From Heliocidaris tuberculata (taxonomy: Eukaryota > Echinodermata > Echinoidea > Camarodonta > Echinometridae): 64,000 nucleotides of DNA. The notes beneath the pieces were generated by a model. That model ran no database searches and was not told where the DNA came from. It saw only the letters and a program-made list of their open reading frames with translations. The translations under genes were made by a program, and so were the position numbers. Positions 1 through 52,900 of the stretch are shown one piece after another (position 1 is the stretch's first letter; every line of letters starts with the position of its first letter). Location of the stretch: positions 15,491,629 to 15,555,628 of the forward strand of contig CM046838.1 in NCBI GenBank assembly GCA_025618425.1. Direction: 5' to 3'.

Positions 1-39313
<39,313 letters not shown>

Positions 39314-42010
39314 CGCTGGGCCATTGAGGGCACCCACTCAAGCCTAGAACAGGGCATGATGGAAAGAGGCGTGGAGGTGTTTGTGCCAGTTGTGGGTATT
39401 CTGTGGGTGTGAGCCAATATACTGCAGGGGCAATATGCAAATTTTTTTCTGTTGTTTTTCGTAAAATACTTAGAAATGGAAAAGAATGGAACCGATTCTA
39501 GCCACACCGTCGTAGTATTGTGTATTATTCATTTGCTTCATGTATCTGTTCCATGTTTGTGTAACATGTTAGTTTGCCATGAGATGAACTCGTTAAGTGT
39601 TCCACAATAAGAAACGTTACCATTTGTAACTCATCCAAATTGAATCACATGTTGATCATCAGTATTCGGATAGTCATCCAGTTACGTTTCTTGTCCTGGT
39701 CTTTACTCCATCGTAGAGAAAATACTTGTGCACATTGTCATTTGTCTTAAATGTGGCATATCTTGTCTAAACAAGGCTATTCACTGGAAGTTCCTTCAAA
39801 GTATTCTGAATGTAATGAAGAGAGGCCTATACTAAAGACTCAAGGTCCTAGGTCCTAAGGGCGCATTTAGGTTTTGGTTTTCTACCCCTTACTGCATTTC
39901 CCATCTTTTGCTTGTTCAGACAGCGGAGAGTGATCCATATAATCTTCCTGCTCCGCTGTGGACAATAGTAATCATGTCGTTGGTCCTAGAAAAACACTCT
40001 CCAAGATGCATGATTATACGACTTCCAAAGCTAAATGTATATTCTGGTTAAAGTAAAGACAAGACCTAACCGTGTTTGGTCCAAGACTGCGCATACCGCT
40101 ATATGTTTTAATGTGTTCGTTTTAATTAAACAGTAAAGTAAAATACAATGTAATACATAATTTTTCCATGAATTTACTCCTTAAATTGTAAATGTAATTA
40201 TATAAGTGCATGAACTTAATTTGTTTATCAATTTAACCAGATTTAATTATATTCATAGCCATGAATGTAATATTGTGTGATCAGTCGATACATAACCTGA
40301 TCACAATGACTGTAATACTGTCTTTGTAGCCTCCCAACCATCTCAGTGCCGTGTGAATGCATCTTATTATATATTTTAAAAAAAATTGAATCTGAATATC
40401 GCCAATAATATTGATAATTCATAATTCATCTCCAGAAGCATTGCCAAAGGGCTGAAATTGTCAAAGAGATCATTCTAACTCCAATTGTAGTGTCAAATTG
40501 CCAAAAGACCAGAAAGATGCATGTCTCTTGAAGTATTTGAGTGCAGCCATTACTCAAAGTATAGTGTGGTGAGATGTATTATAATTATTATTAACAAACT
40601 ATCCCCGTGGCAGAGAAATGTTCATGAATGAAAAATCAGAAGCTAGAGGCCAGCACCAAGTCCCTGTCTGATTTATATCTGTCCTTTTATGACCTGGTTT
40701 TGGTACCATCCATAGAACAACTCTTAAGGAAATCATGTTAAATCAAGGTCATATGATTATTTTCATGTATTTTGATTATATTCTTATCCCTTATTCCAGT
40801 ACACAGTTTAAAACATGCTCTCCAGATTACTTGGTGATGTTAAAGCATAATGTCCAAGAACAAATAGGAGATATTTCAGTTTCTAGAGGATGAAGCCCAT
40901 TGTCTGGGATATGGAATTATAGTGAATATTAGCTAGCAAGCTGTTGATCTAATGATTTATATAATTGCCCCATATTCCTGATATATTTATCCTATTTTGA
41001 TTGACTAATTTAGACAAGATGATTTTTTGAAGAAACTACCTCACTTACCTCATATCTTAACATGTACATTAGGACTCTTATTATTCATTACTTAATAGTT
41101 ATTGCCAATATATTTAAATATTAATAATAAAAGAGACATGATGCAGGGAATTTTGTGATGAATCATGATTAAAACTAGAGGATTGATTGAAAAAATGGAA
41201 TAGTCTTGGGAAATTGAGAGTGGAATAAATTGATTTCCTTTGCCATGTATGCATGTATCAGTACCTTCTTATATAGACTTGATTATACATCTAGAAAATA
41301 TATGTGATTTCTTCATGATTTTTTAAAAGAAAATATACATGATTTCTTCATGATTTCTTCCCAAAGAAACTGCACATTTTATTCTGTAGTCTCCTACTTT
41401 CTACTGATAAAACAGAGTATTTTCAGAATTGTAACATTAATTCAGGGATGGTTAGAAACAAATGGAATTACATGTATTTCATGACATAGAATTTAACACT
41501 CAGTAGAAAAAAAGCCCTATAATTTGTGTCCGATTCTTTTTTATTTTTTTTCTTCATGCTGCAGAAAAAAATTGATGATAGCTGCGTTAATGAGATCATT
41601 TCATGCTTGTATGGAAGCCATAAGAAGTTGTAAAAAGTTGTTTGAGTCATTATATATTTATTTATTGTGAGTGTTGTCACATAAGGAGACCTAGTCTTTG
41701 CATGAGCTCAGTTGTTTGTGGTTTATCTTGTCATGGTTACATACTTCACACACAATACTTCTCGTTTACGCACATTTCAAAGTGAAAACTTTTTTTTTTT
41801 TTTATAGTTTCTGAAATCGTGGCATTACCTGAAATTGTGCATATTGTATATGTTGTAAAGCCGCTTCATTCTTTTTCTTTTTTTTTGTACAGAAAGAAGT
41901 GTGATAGTCTATCAAAGTGCACCTTTATTGGTCTATATTTAAAAGGATTTCTTTTCTTTATCTTGTAGAAGAAAATGTGTTGTGAATAAAGATGTGTCCA
42001 TCTGCTCTTA
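39314..42010 (+). other. probable zswim 3' UTR
   Basis: No coding frame follows the stop. An AATAAA at 41985-41990 is followed by T/G-rich sequence and would give a 3' UTR of about 2.7 kb. Further AATAAA words (about 42341 and 44019) mean the true end could be later. Confidence 0.4.
41985..41990 (+). terminator. candidate zswim poly(A) signal
   Basis: AATAAA hexamer with a TGTTTTGCTTG-type T/G-rich stretch 30-50 bases downstream. The choice among several hexamers is uncertain. Confidence 0.35.
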
Positions 42011-44595
42011 GTTGTAAAAGAGAAACTGAGTTGTTTTGCTTGTAATCATGAGTTGCTTGTAATTGCTTTATAAAAAAACTAAAATAATTGAATAAGAATT
42101 TAGAAAGAAATTACCACTTGAATAAGTGTTTTTATCGTTTTCTAAAGAAGAAAAGAAAAGTCACCTGAAGATAAGCTTAATCACTTATTAAAGGAAAATT
42201 GAAATTTTGTTATGTTACAACCATAAGAAGGCATGGCAATTGGTTTAATGTTTTATTACACGTACCTGCTAAACTTCTTAAGAAAATAATCTTCAAAGGT
42301 GATAAGATATTTGAACCACTGACAATCATCATTACATAAAAATAAAAGGACTTTGCCTGCGAAGCTCTCAGATTTGAATTACTAACTAGTGAAAGAGGGG
42401 AGTCACCGACTTGTGTCTATGTACTATTGTATGATTACAATGTATGTTGTGTGTTTGTTTTCACTGTAAATGATAGTTTGATTTAAAGGTTTCTTTTCTT
42501 TCTTTATTTCTGTTGCCACCACAATTGGATATGAAGTGGAAGTGCCAATATATTTTGACAAAGATTTTTTTTTTTGTAAGGAATTAAAGATGAAGAACAG
42601 GTGCTATTTTATGTCAAAACTTTGAGGGAATTAAGTGCAAGGAATGTATCTGTACAAAGAAAAAAATACATTTATTTGATGTTCCAAGGTTTTCTTTTAA
42701 TGTCTAGTGTGTAAATCGTGTACAGTTGAATCAGCTGTATGATCATATACAATATTTCTAAGTTTGTAGAGTCTAAATATGTTTCTCATTTTCAATCTTT
42801 TTTTTTCTTCTTCACATGACCAAATTGTTTGCCGCAAGATATATATTATTTGTGTGATTCTATTGTGTTTAGATGAGCTATTTACAGAGTTATTGATTGG
42901 AATGGGTTGAACCCATTAAGAAAGAAATGATGGGTATTAAGTGAATGCAGGGATGTCCTTATATTAGGTTCCTAGCTGATATTTTCAAAAAGAAAATAAT
43001 TGCAAAGAAATGCAATGATTTTTTTTTTCTTAATTTAAGTTCATAACAATGCTTTATGGAGTACTGTAGGAGTTATAAATACTTTTATGGAAATAGATAT
43101 TTTCCTCAAACACTCTAAAATCTGCAAAGCATGATTCATTCTAAATCTTGCTTAGCTGGTTGTCTGCCAAAGTAGGAAAAAATAACCAGAATATTTGGAA
43201 TGATTATGTCTGCTTCATTCAAATAACAGAAATTTTCATAGAATCATTATCTCTTCTTTTTCTTTGTTTGCACATACATTGATGTAGAAATTGCAATTTA
43301 CATTGTTGACTTTTAACTATTGTCTCTCTGTACTCGCTCAGATTGAATTCACTTATATGTAAAATATTACTGGAGATAACAAAATCCTTTTCTGTATATT
43401 TTGTACACGTTTAATGTGACAATCGCTAGATTTTTGTTCTTATATGTGGACTTTTCAGGCAGATTTGAAAAGTTTTCCAAGAGGAGAATTTAGAAATGAT
43501 GAATATTGATGAGATTTGAAGCTAATTTAGAAGATTTAAGTCGGATAATGTTTGAATTCTCTCGAGTAGACTTCATGATTTTTTTTGTACACTGCTCTCA
43601 CTCCTAATTGTTGCAACTTGTTTCTGTCATTTTGTAGTATTGTGATGAAAAACATATGATCATGAAAATTATAAAAGCTCAGGGCATGTCTCAATTTCCA
43701 ATTGTAGATTACTTCTTGGAAGGATGGAGAAAAGAAAAACATTCTTGTGAATTTAATGGTTTTCTTGTGATAATTTATTATGCGTCTGGTGTAGAAATCT
43801 TCTCAGCTGTATGTGTAGTTAGGGACGATGTAGTGTCACTTGTCTGTTTATCTTATAGTACCAGATGGAATTATAGTAGATAAAGGATAGACGTTATTAG
43901 TCAAAACTCACTCATGATGATGTTGATGATGATGATGAAAAAGAAAATGATTAAAATGTCATAAAAAATAGAAAAAAAGTGGATTAATGCAGTTGACAAA
44001 TTTTCCAGTTTTATAATAAATTATTTGAACCAAGTATGAGGAAAGGACTGTATTGATCGGAAAAAAAACATAATGTTGTCTTGTCTTATTATTTTCAATT
44101 GTATTCCTAAAATCGATCTTTCTATTACTCCTTACTTCAGACTTTCCTCTGACGAGGAAATGACCCTTACTTTTTCAAGATTTTTTTTGGTATTCAGGCA
44201 CTACATGTACAATCTGCTTACCTTCTCCCAAGTGCTAAAATCCCTGCATATTAATGATTATTTTCTTTTCAAAATTACCAACCCCCATAATTTGGAGTCA
44301 TAATTATGACAAACTTTGTGAAACCAAATAGTATTCTGGAGAGAATAAAATTCCTTATTTTTTTTTTTCCATTTTCTTAATTGATCCAATATTTCAATGT
44401 CTTCATCTTTTTGTATAAAAACATACTGGAAAATTTTATTCAGAGATCTGGGTGCAATGTAGCAGGAAGTCATTTTTTTTTTCCAAACCATTTTTCCTTG
44501 TTTTGTTCATGTACATTTCTCTGTGTTGACTTGGTAATGATAGTGGGATGATGTTGATGGTAATGAGTAGAACCATAAGATTAAAGTGGCAGAGA

Positions 44596-44645
44596 ATGAT
44601 GATCACAACGATGATGGTGATGGTGATGATGATGATGATGATGAG
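44596..44645 (+). repeat. (GAT)n-rich repeat
   Basis: Interrupted GATGGTGATGAT array; a shorter related GAT run lies at 43914-43938, and the surrounding few hundred bases are GATGA-rich. Confidence 0.9.
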
Positions 44646-44901
44646 GTAGGGGATGATTAATTATATGATGAAGCCAGAGATTAAGTTGAAAATGAAGATC
44701 ACGAGGGTAATGATGAAGGTTTAGATGATGGTGAAAGTGGGCAGATGATCATAACTGGTGGTGACAAAGTTTATGATGAAGGGGTCAAGAATTCAAGATG
44801 TACTGTAGATGAAAATACTTGTAGTGATGATTGGTGGTGATGATGATAATGATGTTAATGATGAAGATGATGAGGATAAGGTGATGATGAAGCTGACACA
44901 A

Positions 44902-44902
<1 letters not shown>

Positions 44903-44932
<30 letters not shown>
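44903..44932 (+). repeat. (TG)15 microsatellite
   Basis: Pure TG dinucleotide tract. Confidence 0.97.
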
Positions 44933-44936
<4 letters not shown>

Positions 44937-44984
44937 TGCGACTCAATCCTATAAAATTAAATACATGTAATATCATTGGCAAAA

Positions 44985-45160
44985 TACAGTTAACTCTGCA
45001 TAAGTCGACCTTCCATAAGTCGAATAATCGCTTTAGTCGAAGCAATTTTTCAGAACAGAATGAGCAAAACGTGTTTTTTACCTCTTCTAAGTCGAATTTC
45101 GCCTAAGTCGAACAGATTTCTGTGGTCCCAAGAGATTCGACTTAGGCAGAGTTACCTGTA
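44985..45160. mobile_element. pogo/Tigger-like MITE (element 44987-45158)
   Basis: Ends are CAGTTAACTCTGCATAAGTC and, read inward from the right, CAGGTAACTCTGCCTAAGTC, flanked by TA on both sides (44985-44986 and 45159-45160). The interior has repeated TAAGTCGAA words. CAG termini with TAACTCG/TAAGTCGA-type repeats and TA target are typical of pogo/Tigger elements. Length 172 bases, no open frame. Confidence 0.8.
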
Positions 45161-47213
45161 CAGGCACAAACAGAAGAAAATACAACACCTCTTATTATTT
45201 GAAGAATTTTATTGGGTACAAAAACAAACTATCTCATGCAGTCTCATAATATTACAATGTACAAAAGATGTGAGATACAGACTGATATTACAGCCTTTCG
45301 TCTCACAAACTATCTCAACATTACAGGGACATATACAAACACAAATACATGAACATAAATCTGGTAAAAATACATGTACATATATATAATATTCATTCAC
45401 TGAGGCCAGACAAATGAATATGGTACACACGATCTGAAGGAAATTTGCAAGGCACCTCACACCTTGTGCCCAGGTGTAGAAAGAAAGTGTAGATCGCCTA
45501 CTGATCAGGGAGAGTGGCGCAACTGGTTTGATATCGACCCAACTCAGAGGCTACTTATCTCACAAAAATGCTTGACAATAATGAATACCCTGCTATTTTG
45601 ATTTGACTAACCAAATGACTATTCAGAACCTCAATTGTCTGCAGTGGCCTTAAGACAAACTTGTGTCCATGTGATAACAATGGAGGCAAGAGTCTCTTTT
45701 AGCTCAGAAACACCAGGGAATTGTTGCACAAGGGAGTCATGATCATGCAAGTTGGAATCATACTCTATACAGCCAACAATTTTGATTGGTCAATACATGA
45801 ACATGTTGTAAGAAATTTGCAACTGAATGCAACTTGCAACCGATATCAAAATTGTCTGTCAAACCTGTATACATATAAGGATCTCTAGAGGTAAAACAGG
45901 CTTTATACACAGGTGGTCATTTGCAGGTGGTTGCTAATCAGATTTTTACTGTATTTGTGTAATACAGCTTTGGTTTTGCCTCGATTTCTCTTCTAAACTA
46001 CAATTTAAGATAAGTTTCAGAATTAAAAGTACTGCAGCACAATAAATGCTGAGCCTTCCTCATCCTAGACATTCAGAAACCTCATAGATTATATATGTAT
46101 ATTAAGGTGCTAAGCTCTACAAAATTTCATGTAAATCAATCCCTTTGTACTGTATACTGTATTAAGATGACAAAAAGTTTGAATATGAATGTAAGAATAG
46201 TCATCTTAATCAATACAACTTTTAAACAAAAATCTAATTTCCAGAAGTGCTTGGGTGTCGATCTCTAGAAAAAAAAAGAAGATTCATCGATCCTGATCTA
46301 TTTGCTTTTATACAATTAATTACAATTACAGTTGCATCTTTACACAATGAGCCTCAAGTCTAACCCTAAGCCTTATCAATACTTACCAGAAATAAAGTCT
46401 AGTTGCACAAAAATATTTAAATGTACTTTTTTGCTGTTTAAATCTAAATACATGCATAGATACAGAATTTATTACTACACTGTTCACCTACAAGTACATG
46501 TATATATTCTATATTAAACTCTGAGACATATTTACATTTTACAGATATCGTTCATGACATACTATAGAGGAAGACAATTATATTGCCTTTTGTTGTCAGG
46601 CACTGAAGGATTCAGCACAAGCAAAAGTCACGAATCGCAGCCAGGAATTCATAGATTTTGACTAAAACATTTAAGTTCCAAGCTTACATCAATGGGAATT
46701 AAAGAACTAGACAATGTGAGGCAAGGCAGAAGCAACAGAAATTAGATTTTAATCTAATATATAGAAAATAAAGACAGAGAAGAAAAACATTGGTTGCCAC
46801 AGTCATATCACTTATCCAGAAAAGGGCTTCATACTTAACAAGAAATTGTTAAGCATGAAGTCCTACAATCTCAATGATGTTCAAAGGAAGTGACTACCAC
46901 CCAACTACATGTATGACCATACCGCAAATTTTGAAGTGCATCCTTCATTTTATATACGGATTCTATTCTATACACGTATGGTGATGTAGCCAAATTATTT
47001 CAAAGAGGGATCAACAGCACTGAAGTAATGCTCAATTATGGTCAGATATCAAATTTGAAGTGCATCAAGTTTGCTTTTATACTGATTCCATTTTGTATGT
47101 ACCTGAATGGGAGGCTGCAGAGTATTAGCCTGTTCAGAATAAAGGATAGTTATACAAACTTTGTTTAAATAAACGTTCTATAAAAAGTCATCATAAATTG
47201 AAAGAGCCGTAAA

Positions 47214-47651
47214 CATGTGCCCAAAGTATTGTATAAAGAAACTAGTTTGGGCCCTTTGGGGGAGGTCAGCTGACACCATATACATGTACATGTATTTAGT
47301 ATCAGGTCACAGCTGGTTGGTCTTGTCAGCATGCACACATCATAAGCCCCGCCCAGTTACATGATTTTCATACGATACGATGTTCACGCGACAAGGAGAT
47401 TCTGCTTATTTACTGTGTTTTCATTCCAAACACCATGTGCCCAAAGTATTGTATAAAGAAACTAGTTTGGGCCCTTTGGGGGAGGTCAGCTGACACCATA
47501 TACATGTACATGTATTTAGTATCAGGTCACAGCTGGTTGGTCTTGTCAGCATGCACACATCATAAGCCCCGCCCAGTTACATGATTTTCATACGATACGA
47601 TGTTCACGCGACAAGGAGATTCTGCTTATTTACTGTGTTTTCATTCCAAAC
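47214..47651 (+). repeat. perfect 220-base tandem duplication
   Basis: Copy 1 is 47214-47433 and copy 2 is 47434-47651; the first 218 bases appear identical. The unit contains GGTCAGCTGACAC, TACATGTACATGTA and CATAAGCCCCGCCC. The last word recurs in the Kolobok-like element at 54696-54709. No coding content. Confidence 0.95.
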
Positions 47652-48509
47652 GACACTCAAGCATCCGTTTCCCTACAAGACATTTTGGTATACACTATAC
47701 AATATTCAGACTAGAAAAATTACCGGTACTTACTAATCGTATAGCTGTACAGTTTTCGCAATAGCTATACAATCATTTTTGGCAGATTGAAGGTGACCTA
47801 TGCCTGACTACTTAACATCTGGTTCACTTATAAGATGACGCACAGGTAAATGCACGCACCAATGTGAGAAACAGAGCCTTTCTCTTCAAACAAAAAAAGG
47901 CTGTTTAATGGCTTCATCCTGTGCTATGGTTTCCTTCTGTTTCATTTTCTCAAGTTTCTATAATCCTAGATGGATGGCTGAATAATATTGTTCTATTCAG
48001 TGAAGTAATGTTCTTTCATTTCAAATTCTCCCCAAGTCTTTCGGCAAAGAAGCCCATACAGCTTGTGCAGTATAGCAAGCACAAGTAGATATTCTAATAA
48101 CAGCCATTTCAGCTAATTCTCCTAAATGAAATCTACCCCAAATATGTATTTACTGTGTGTATTTAATCTTCCGTATATGCTAATGACTAGTTTAAAAATC
48201 AGTTAGCAGGAGAAACGTTTATGTATTCAAATACTGAGTCAAATTTTCAATAAAAAATTGCATCTTTGTATTTAAAGTGCAGAGAGATGCTGAATATTAT
48301 GTAGTGCAGTGTCCTATATACAAATTACTTTATTGATATCATTCAACAGCAATAAGCTCTATCCAGACAATTGTATTATGACTTTGACCAACATTTTTGG
48401 TACCTTTAATATAATAATGGAGAAGAAAAATATGATTTGTGAATGTCTTTCCAGAATTTCAGGTGTATATATTCCACGCCATGCCTTATAATGATTGTCT
48501 ACTTGCAGT

Positions 48510-48532
48510 AAAAAAAAAAAAAAAAAAAAAAA
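48510..48532 (+). repeat. A23 homopolymer
   Basis: Run of 23 A; about 100 bases before a G16 run at 48633-48648. Confidence 0.97.
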
Positions 48533-48632
48533 GATTATATAATCAAAACAAATATTGCTTTATTATTAAAAAGAAAGCTTTAGGAAGAGTTGTTTACATA
48601 TACTTACAAGAAATAAAAAGTTCCTTTTTTAC

Positions 48633-48648
48633 GGGGGGGGGGGGGGGG
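48633..48648 (+). repeat. G16 homopolymer
   Basis: Run of 16 G, an unusually long homopolymer that may be length-uncertain in the assembly. A C16 run lies at 53922-53937. Confidence 0.95.
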
Positions 48649-49193
48649 ATTCCATAATGTTTGAACATTTAAAAGAAACACTCCATAGCACCTTTTTTAT
48701 AAGTGTATTGAATTACTTGAGTTGTCTAAAGAAAAGATGCCTTACGTTCTCTACATATTTTTTAAAGCAAAATTCTGCATCATCTAGAATATTTTGTCTG
48801 GCATGAACGCAGATCGGAAGTATGAATTCATGTATTTCATAAAATGAAAGACATACTTAGAAAGCTCAATTCTCAACTACTGTATAGAAGACCCTGTCGT
48901 GAGTTTTATATATCCTAAGCTACAAAGAACATCTATGAATTGGATAGTCAATTGTTTGGCATGAGATATTATGTCTCCTCCACATTCTCACAAAAAGATG
49001 TGTATATATTCTCACGAAGAGATGTGTACGATCTTACAATACTTTAAATCCACTCTAAAATAAAATATAATTATAAAGAATCATCATTTCATTTCATTTC
49101 ATGCATTCTAATACATGTATGTTTCATAACAAATGATTTAAATTCAAAGCATCATAATGCTGTTCATTAAAAAAATGATATTTAGTATGAATT

Positions 49194-49227
49194 CTGGATA
49201 TATATCTGGATATATATCTGGATATTA
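49194..49227 (+). repeat. 12-base tandem repeat
   Basis: CTGGATATATAT repeated at 49194-49205 and 49206-49217, with a partial third copy. Confidence 0.9.
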
Positions 49228-49435
49228 ATCCTATTCAAAGATCTTCAACTAAGGAACATACAACGCATGAAATTACCAGAATCAAGGACTGACAGTTACG
49301 AAAGATGACAAGGGTCACCAATACTATCATGTAGTCTTCATGGACACAAACTAAGTCCTGAGGTATAACACAGGGGATATATTGAGATGCTAAACCAAGC
49401 AATGTGGTCGGCCTGTAAGCACAAAGACCTCATAA

Positions 49436-49467
49436 ACCACCAAAGACCACCAAAGACCACCAAAGAC
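49436..49467 (+). repeat. 10-base tandem repeat
   Basis: ACCACCAAAG repeated three times. Confidence 0.95.
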
Positions 49468-49792
49468 ATCACATTTTACAAAGGGTCAACAGTTCAACCT
49501 AAGATCTTCCCTCTATGCAGTCACAAACATGACTCAATGACTCCTCTAGAAAGGTAACATGGCATCATAGGAATTATTGCTACATTAAATACATGACCCT
49601 GCTGGACTTCTACAATTGCTGGTGCACAATTTGACCCACCTACATCCCAAATGTTCTGTGGAGACCAAACGGCTGGCCTTACTGTGCAGGTGATCTCTCA
49701 ACAGAGGTGGCCTGTACAACATATCTGACACGTACCAGCTGCGTTGAACATAGGTTGACATATGAAAAGGAAGACACGTTTGATGATGAAGA

Positions 49793-49936
49793 TTATCGGA
49801 TGGGTTTGAGTCTAGAGAGAGATTTCTTGACGTTGAGCATAGGTTGTTTGATCTTAGGCTTGGCGGGGAAGAGCTCAGCCTCACTAGCACTGGTTGGTAG
49901 ACGACGATGGTATATTTCAGGGTAGGCCTTCTGAAA
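49793..49936 (-). CDS. depdc1: depdc1 terminal exon
   Basis: Two acceptors lie six bases apart on the minus strand: TTTAG (exon from 49936, adding Phe-Gln) and TTTCAG (exon from 49930). The first gives [19 protein letters not shown], matching vertebrate KQFQKEYPLIYQKRFPT, so it is preferred. The exon continues [17 protein letters not shown] and ends at TAA (49795-49793). Phase 0 entry. Confidence 0.93.
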   Translation of the reverse strand, partial: FQKAYPEIYHRRLPTSASEAELFPAKPKIKQPMLNVKKSLSRLKPIR

Positions 49937-52900
49937 CTAAACATCAAATAAAGGGAAGTAGGGTTAGCTTTTTTGTATTAAAATTAGTGACATTGCATAG
50001 GTACATGTAATTTTTCATTAAGCTACACACAGGGAAGTCTTTTACTTCAAGATGCCAAGAAGAAGGGAATTAGACTTCATTCACCTTGTAATGTGACAAT
50101 GGACAACTTTGCTTAAGTCATTTTTATGTTGAGCAATGCAAAAACAGATGTTAAAATCTAGTAAATGGTTTAATGTCACTCCTTTCTAAGTCATTCAAAA
50201 CATGATGCTTTCATGGAGTACTGAACAATCATAATATCATGTTTGGGTCTTAGCATTACTGCATGAATAAATTGAAGTTGATGGCGAGTGTGCATGAAGT
50301 AGAATAGACCTGGGGAGCGTTTCATCAAGCGTTTTGTCAGTGATTTTAACCGACAGCTGTTATAAGCTACTGAAATCCTCGCATCTGATTGGCTGAGAGC
50401 AAATTTGTCGGCAGAAATCACTGACAAAACGCTTGATGAAACGCTCCCCTGGTTAACCATTTCAGCTCAGCATACATGTACTTGATGACATAACTCATAA
50501 TTCAACTTTTGTGCTATCACCTCATCAGGGTAGCACAATCTGTTAAATAATTCTTTTCTACGTCACCTACCAGTTTGAGTTTCTTTTTCTTGTCTTTCGC
50601 TGACATGAGTCTATCTGAGATGATGTTATCCAGCAGATCTTCAATGGCTTGTTGGGAGCTGACAGTCTTTTGTTTCTCATACTCCTCTACTGAGACCTGA
50701 GCACAGAAACCAGATGGCTGGACATTCTCTACATCAGCCTCGTACTTGATCTGAAACAAGAGGACAGTATCAATCTTTAGAGGATGCACAGGGCAATTGG
50801 GGATGACATGATTTTGAAAAGTGGGTAGGCAAATAATGGCATCAGTCACAGGATAATGCATAAAATATGCAAAAAGTGCAAGAAATGGTTGGAACACTGC
50901 CCTCACCAGAGGCATCAGGGCAGAGAACACAACAAAGTACCTCATAAGCAAAGAAATATGATAGTGCATGCTACCTACATTTTTTTTCTTCAACTGGTCA
51001 ATATGTTTCAATGATGATTAAAGATGTACAATTCACTTCATGGTTAAAGCAGTGTTCATGGAACTAGGAGATCCTACATTCAAAACTTTGCCAAAGTCAG
51101 GTGTTTTTTCCCATTCATTTGTACATATGATAAAAGATGTGAACATGTATACAACAAGTCTGATTTTTTATACAATATTACCTAAACATAAAACTGACTT
51201 GAAATGGCACAATATAATTTCATCATTTAGTGATCAATTATACATTCAACAAATGCTGATCAGAAATAAATGTCTTAAGGATTTACCTGGCTTCTCTTGA
51301 GGTAGGTCAGTCTTTCCTCTATGTCTGCGCGGAGTTCTTGAGGGATGTTGAAAAGTGTGACATGATTGTCCAGGAGGTAAGCAACGATCTTCATTGCCAG
51401 ACACTCATCCAGATCAACCTCTTCTACGCATCGTAGGATACAGCGAGTGAATGTCTTAAGAAGCTATTGGGATGAAATAATTTGATGTTATAATAATTGA
51501 TAAGGAGACTGTATACTGTGTACTTCCCATGGGAGTGTACTAAACTACACATGGGCCTCGTTACACAATGTTTGCCATTAACTGCACAAATGAAACAACG
51601 ATTCTGATTGGTTAGTGGTCAGCCTTTTGAACAATGTACGCATGCAACGATGATCCTGATTGGCCATTGCCATTTTGCAATTGATTGCAAACCTTTGTGT
51701 GATGAGGCCCTGATTCTGATTGTGTAATTTGCTTCTCAAATAGCAACTCATTAACAAATGTTCAAGTAGCTGCTCTTTTAGTATGTGGTAGCTTTAACAT
51801 GACTGCATCATGACTTCTGTATGGAATTCTCTTCCATCAGACATAACTTCTGTTAAAAGTTTGAATTTATTTAAAAGAAAGCTTAAATTATATCTTATTT
51901 CCAATGATCGCGCGATGTAAACAAAATTAATATCATTCCACGATGCAGTTTTGTTTAGGGTTGTGCGGTTACGTTTTTGTCTTTGTGTTTTATTATGTTT
52001 TGTTTTTATTGTTTCATCATAAATCATTTTGTATGATTCCATTCGTAATTTTACTGTTTATATGAATTTCTTTACTGTCATGGTGGCTGTCAAGACAAAC
52101 CCACTAGGGTTTTTATACAGCAACCAAATTCCTATTTTTATTGTCAATCTTTTAATATTTTAATGATTGCATGCAAAATGTAATAATTATGTTTTAGTAT
52201 TCAATTATTATGTAACATATTTCTTGCATGTTGATATTAATGTTTTTATACATGGAATTGAATAAAGCTGAATTGAATTGAATTGAATTGGAAATGAAAG
52301 GCATGCAGAATTATACCTGTAGATTTAATTGAAAAGGCAAATTTGTTAATACATCATTTTATGCCACTAAATTAGGTTTTTTACAAGAGCTACAACAGTA
52401 ACATTGTCTTCTTCTTTCTTGATTTTGATTTCAATAGTTTCATTAAAAGATGTTCAAGTTACAATGTACATGTACTTCAAGTTGAAATCTACTACCCTAA
52501 CAATGACAGGCAAAGTTCATCAATTTATAATCTACTATGATATTGACAGGAACTATTGAAGTAAATGATGTACTTTCACTCGGCAGTAATTTTTCTTAAC
52601 TGGGGTAAATGAAGAAGGATTGTACAAAGATTGCTAAAAACGCTTTGGTACCCTACTTACAAGTTGCCTAGTGGACATGTTTGTGCACAGACAGAGTTGT
52701 TCATTGTGCTCCATTTTACTCATGAGTCTGAGTAAGAGGTGAAGCGCCCTCCGTTGGGCCGGAGGAAGCAGTAGAAGACACAGTCTGAGGGCCTCCTGAC
52801 AGTAGGACTTGTCCTCACTCAGATACAGACCTGTTGGGTAGAAAATAGCAGACACAGGTTAACAAGAGAAAGGACATATATGCAGCCTGCCATACTCCAT

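Larger units (their letters stand above)
42011..44984. other. probable intergenic or extended 3' UTR region
   Basis: AT-rich DNA between the convergent genes. It holds only simple repeats (GAT runs at 43914-43938 and 44596-44645, TG repeat at 44903-44932) and small chance frames. Confidence 0.6.
45161..49792 (-). other. DEPDC1 3' flank / probable 3' UTR
   Basis: Downstream (leftward) of the depdc1 stop. Minus-strand AATAAA hexamers occur at 48559-48564, 48329-48334 and 45208-45213. Contains the 220-base tandem duplication, A23 (48510-48532), G16 (48633-48648) and small tandem repeats. How far the transcript extends cannot be judged. Confidence 0.4.

Noticed and set aside
49585..49947. 120-codon minus frame overlapping the last depdc1 exon
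   Set aside because: Wrong frame; the depdc1 frame ([12 protein letters not shown]...KPKIKQPML) is the conserved one.
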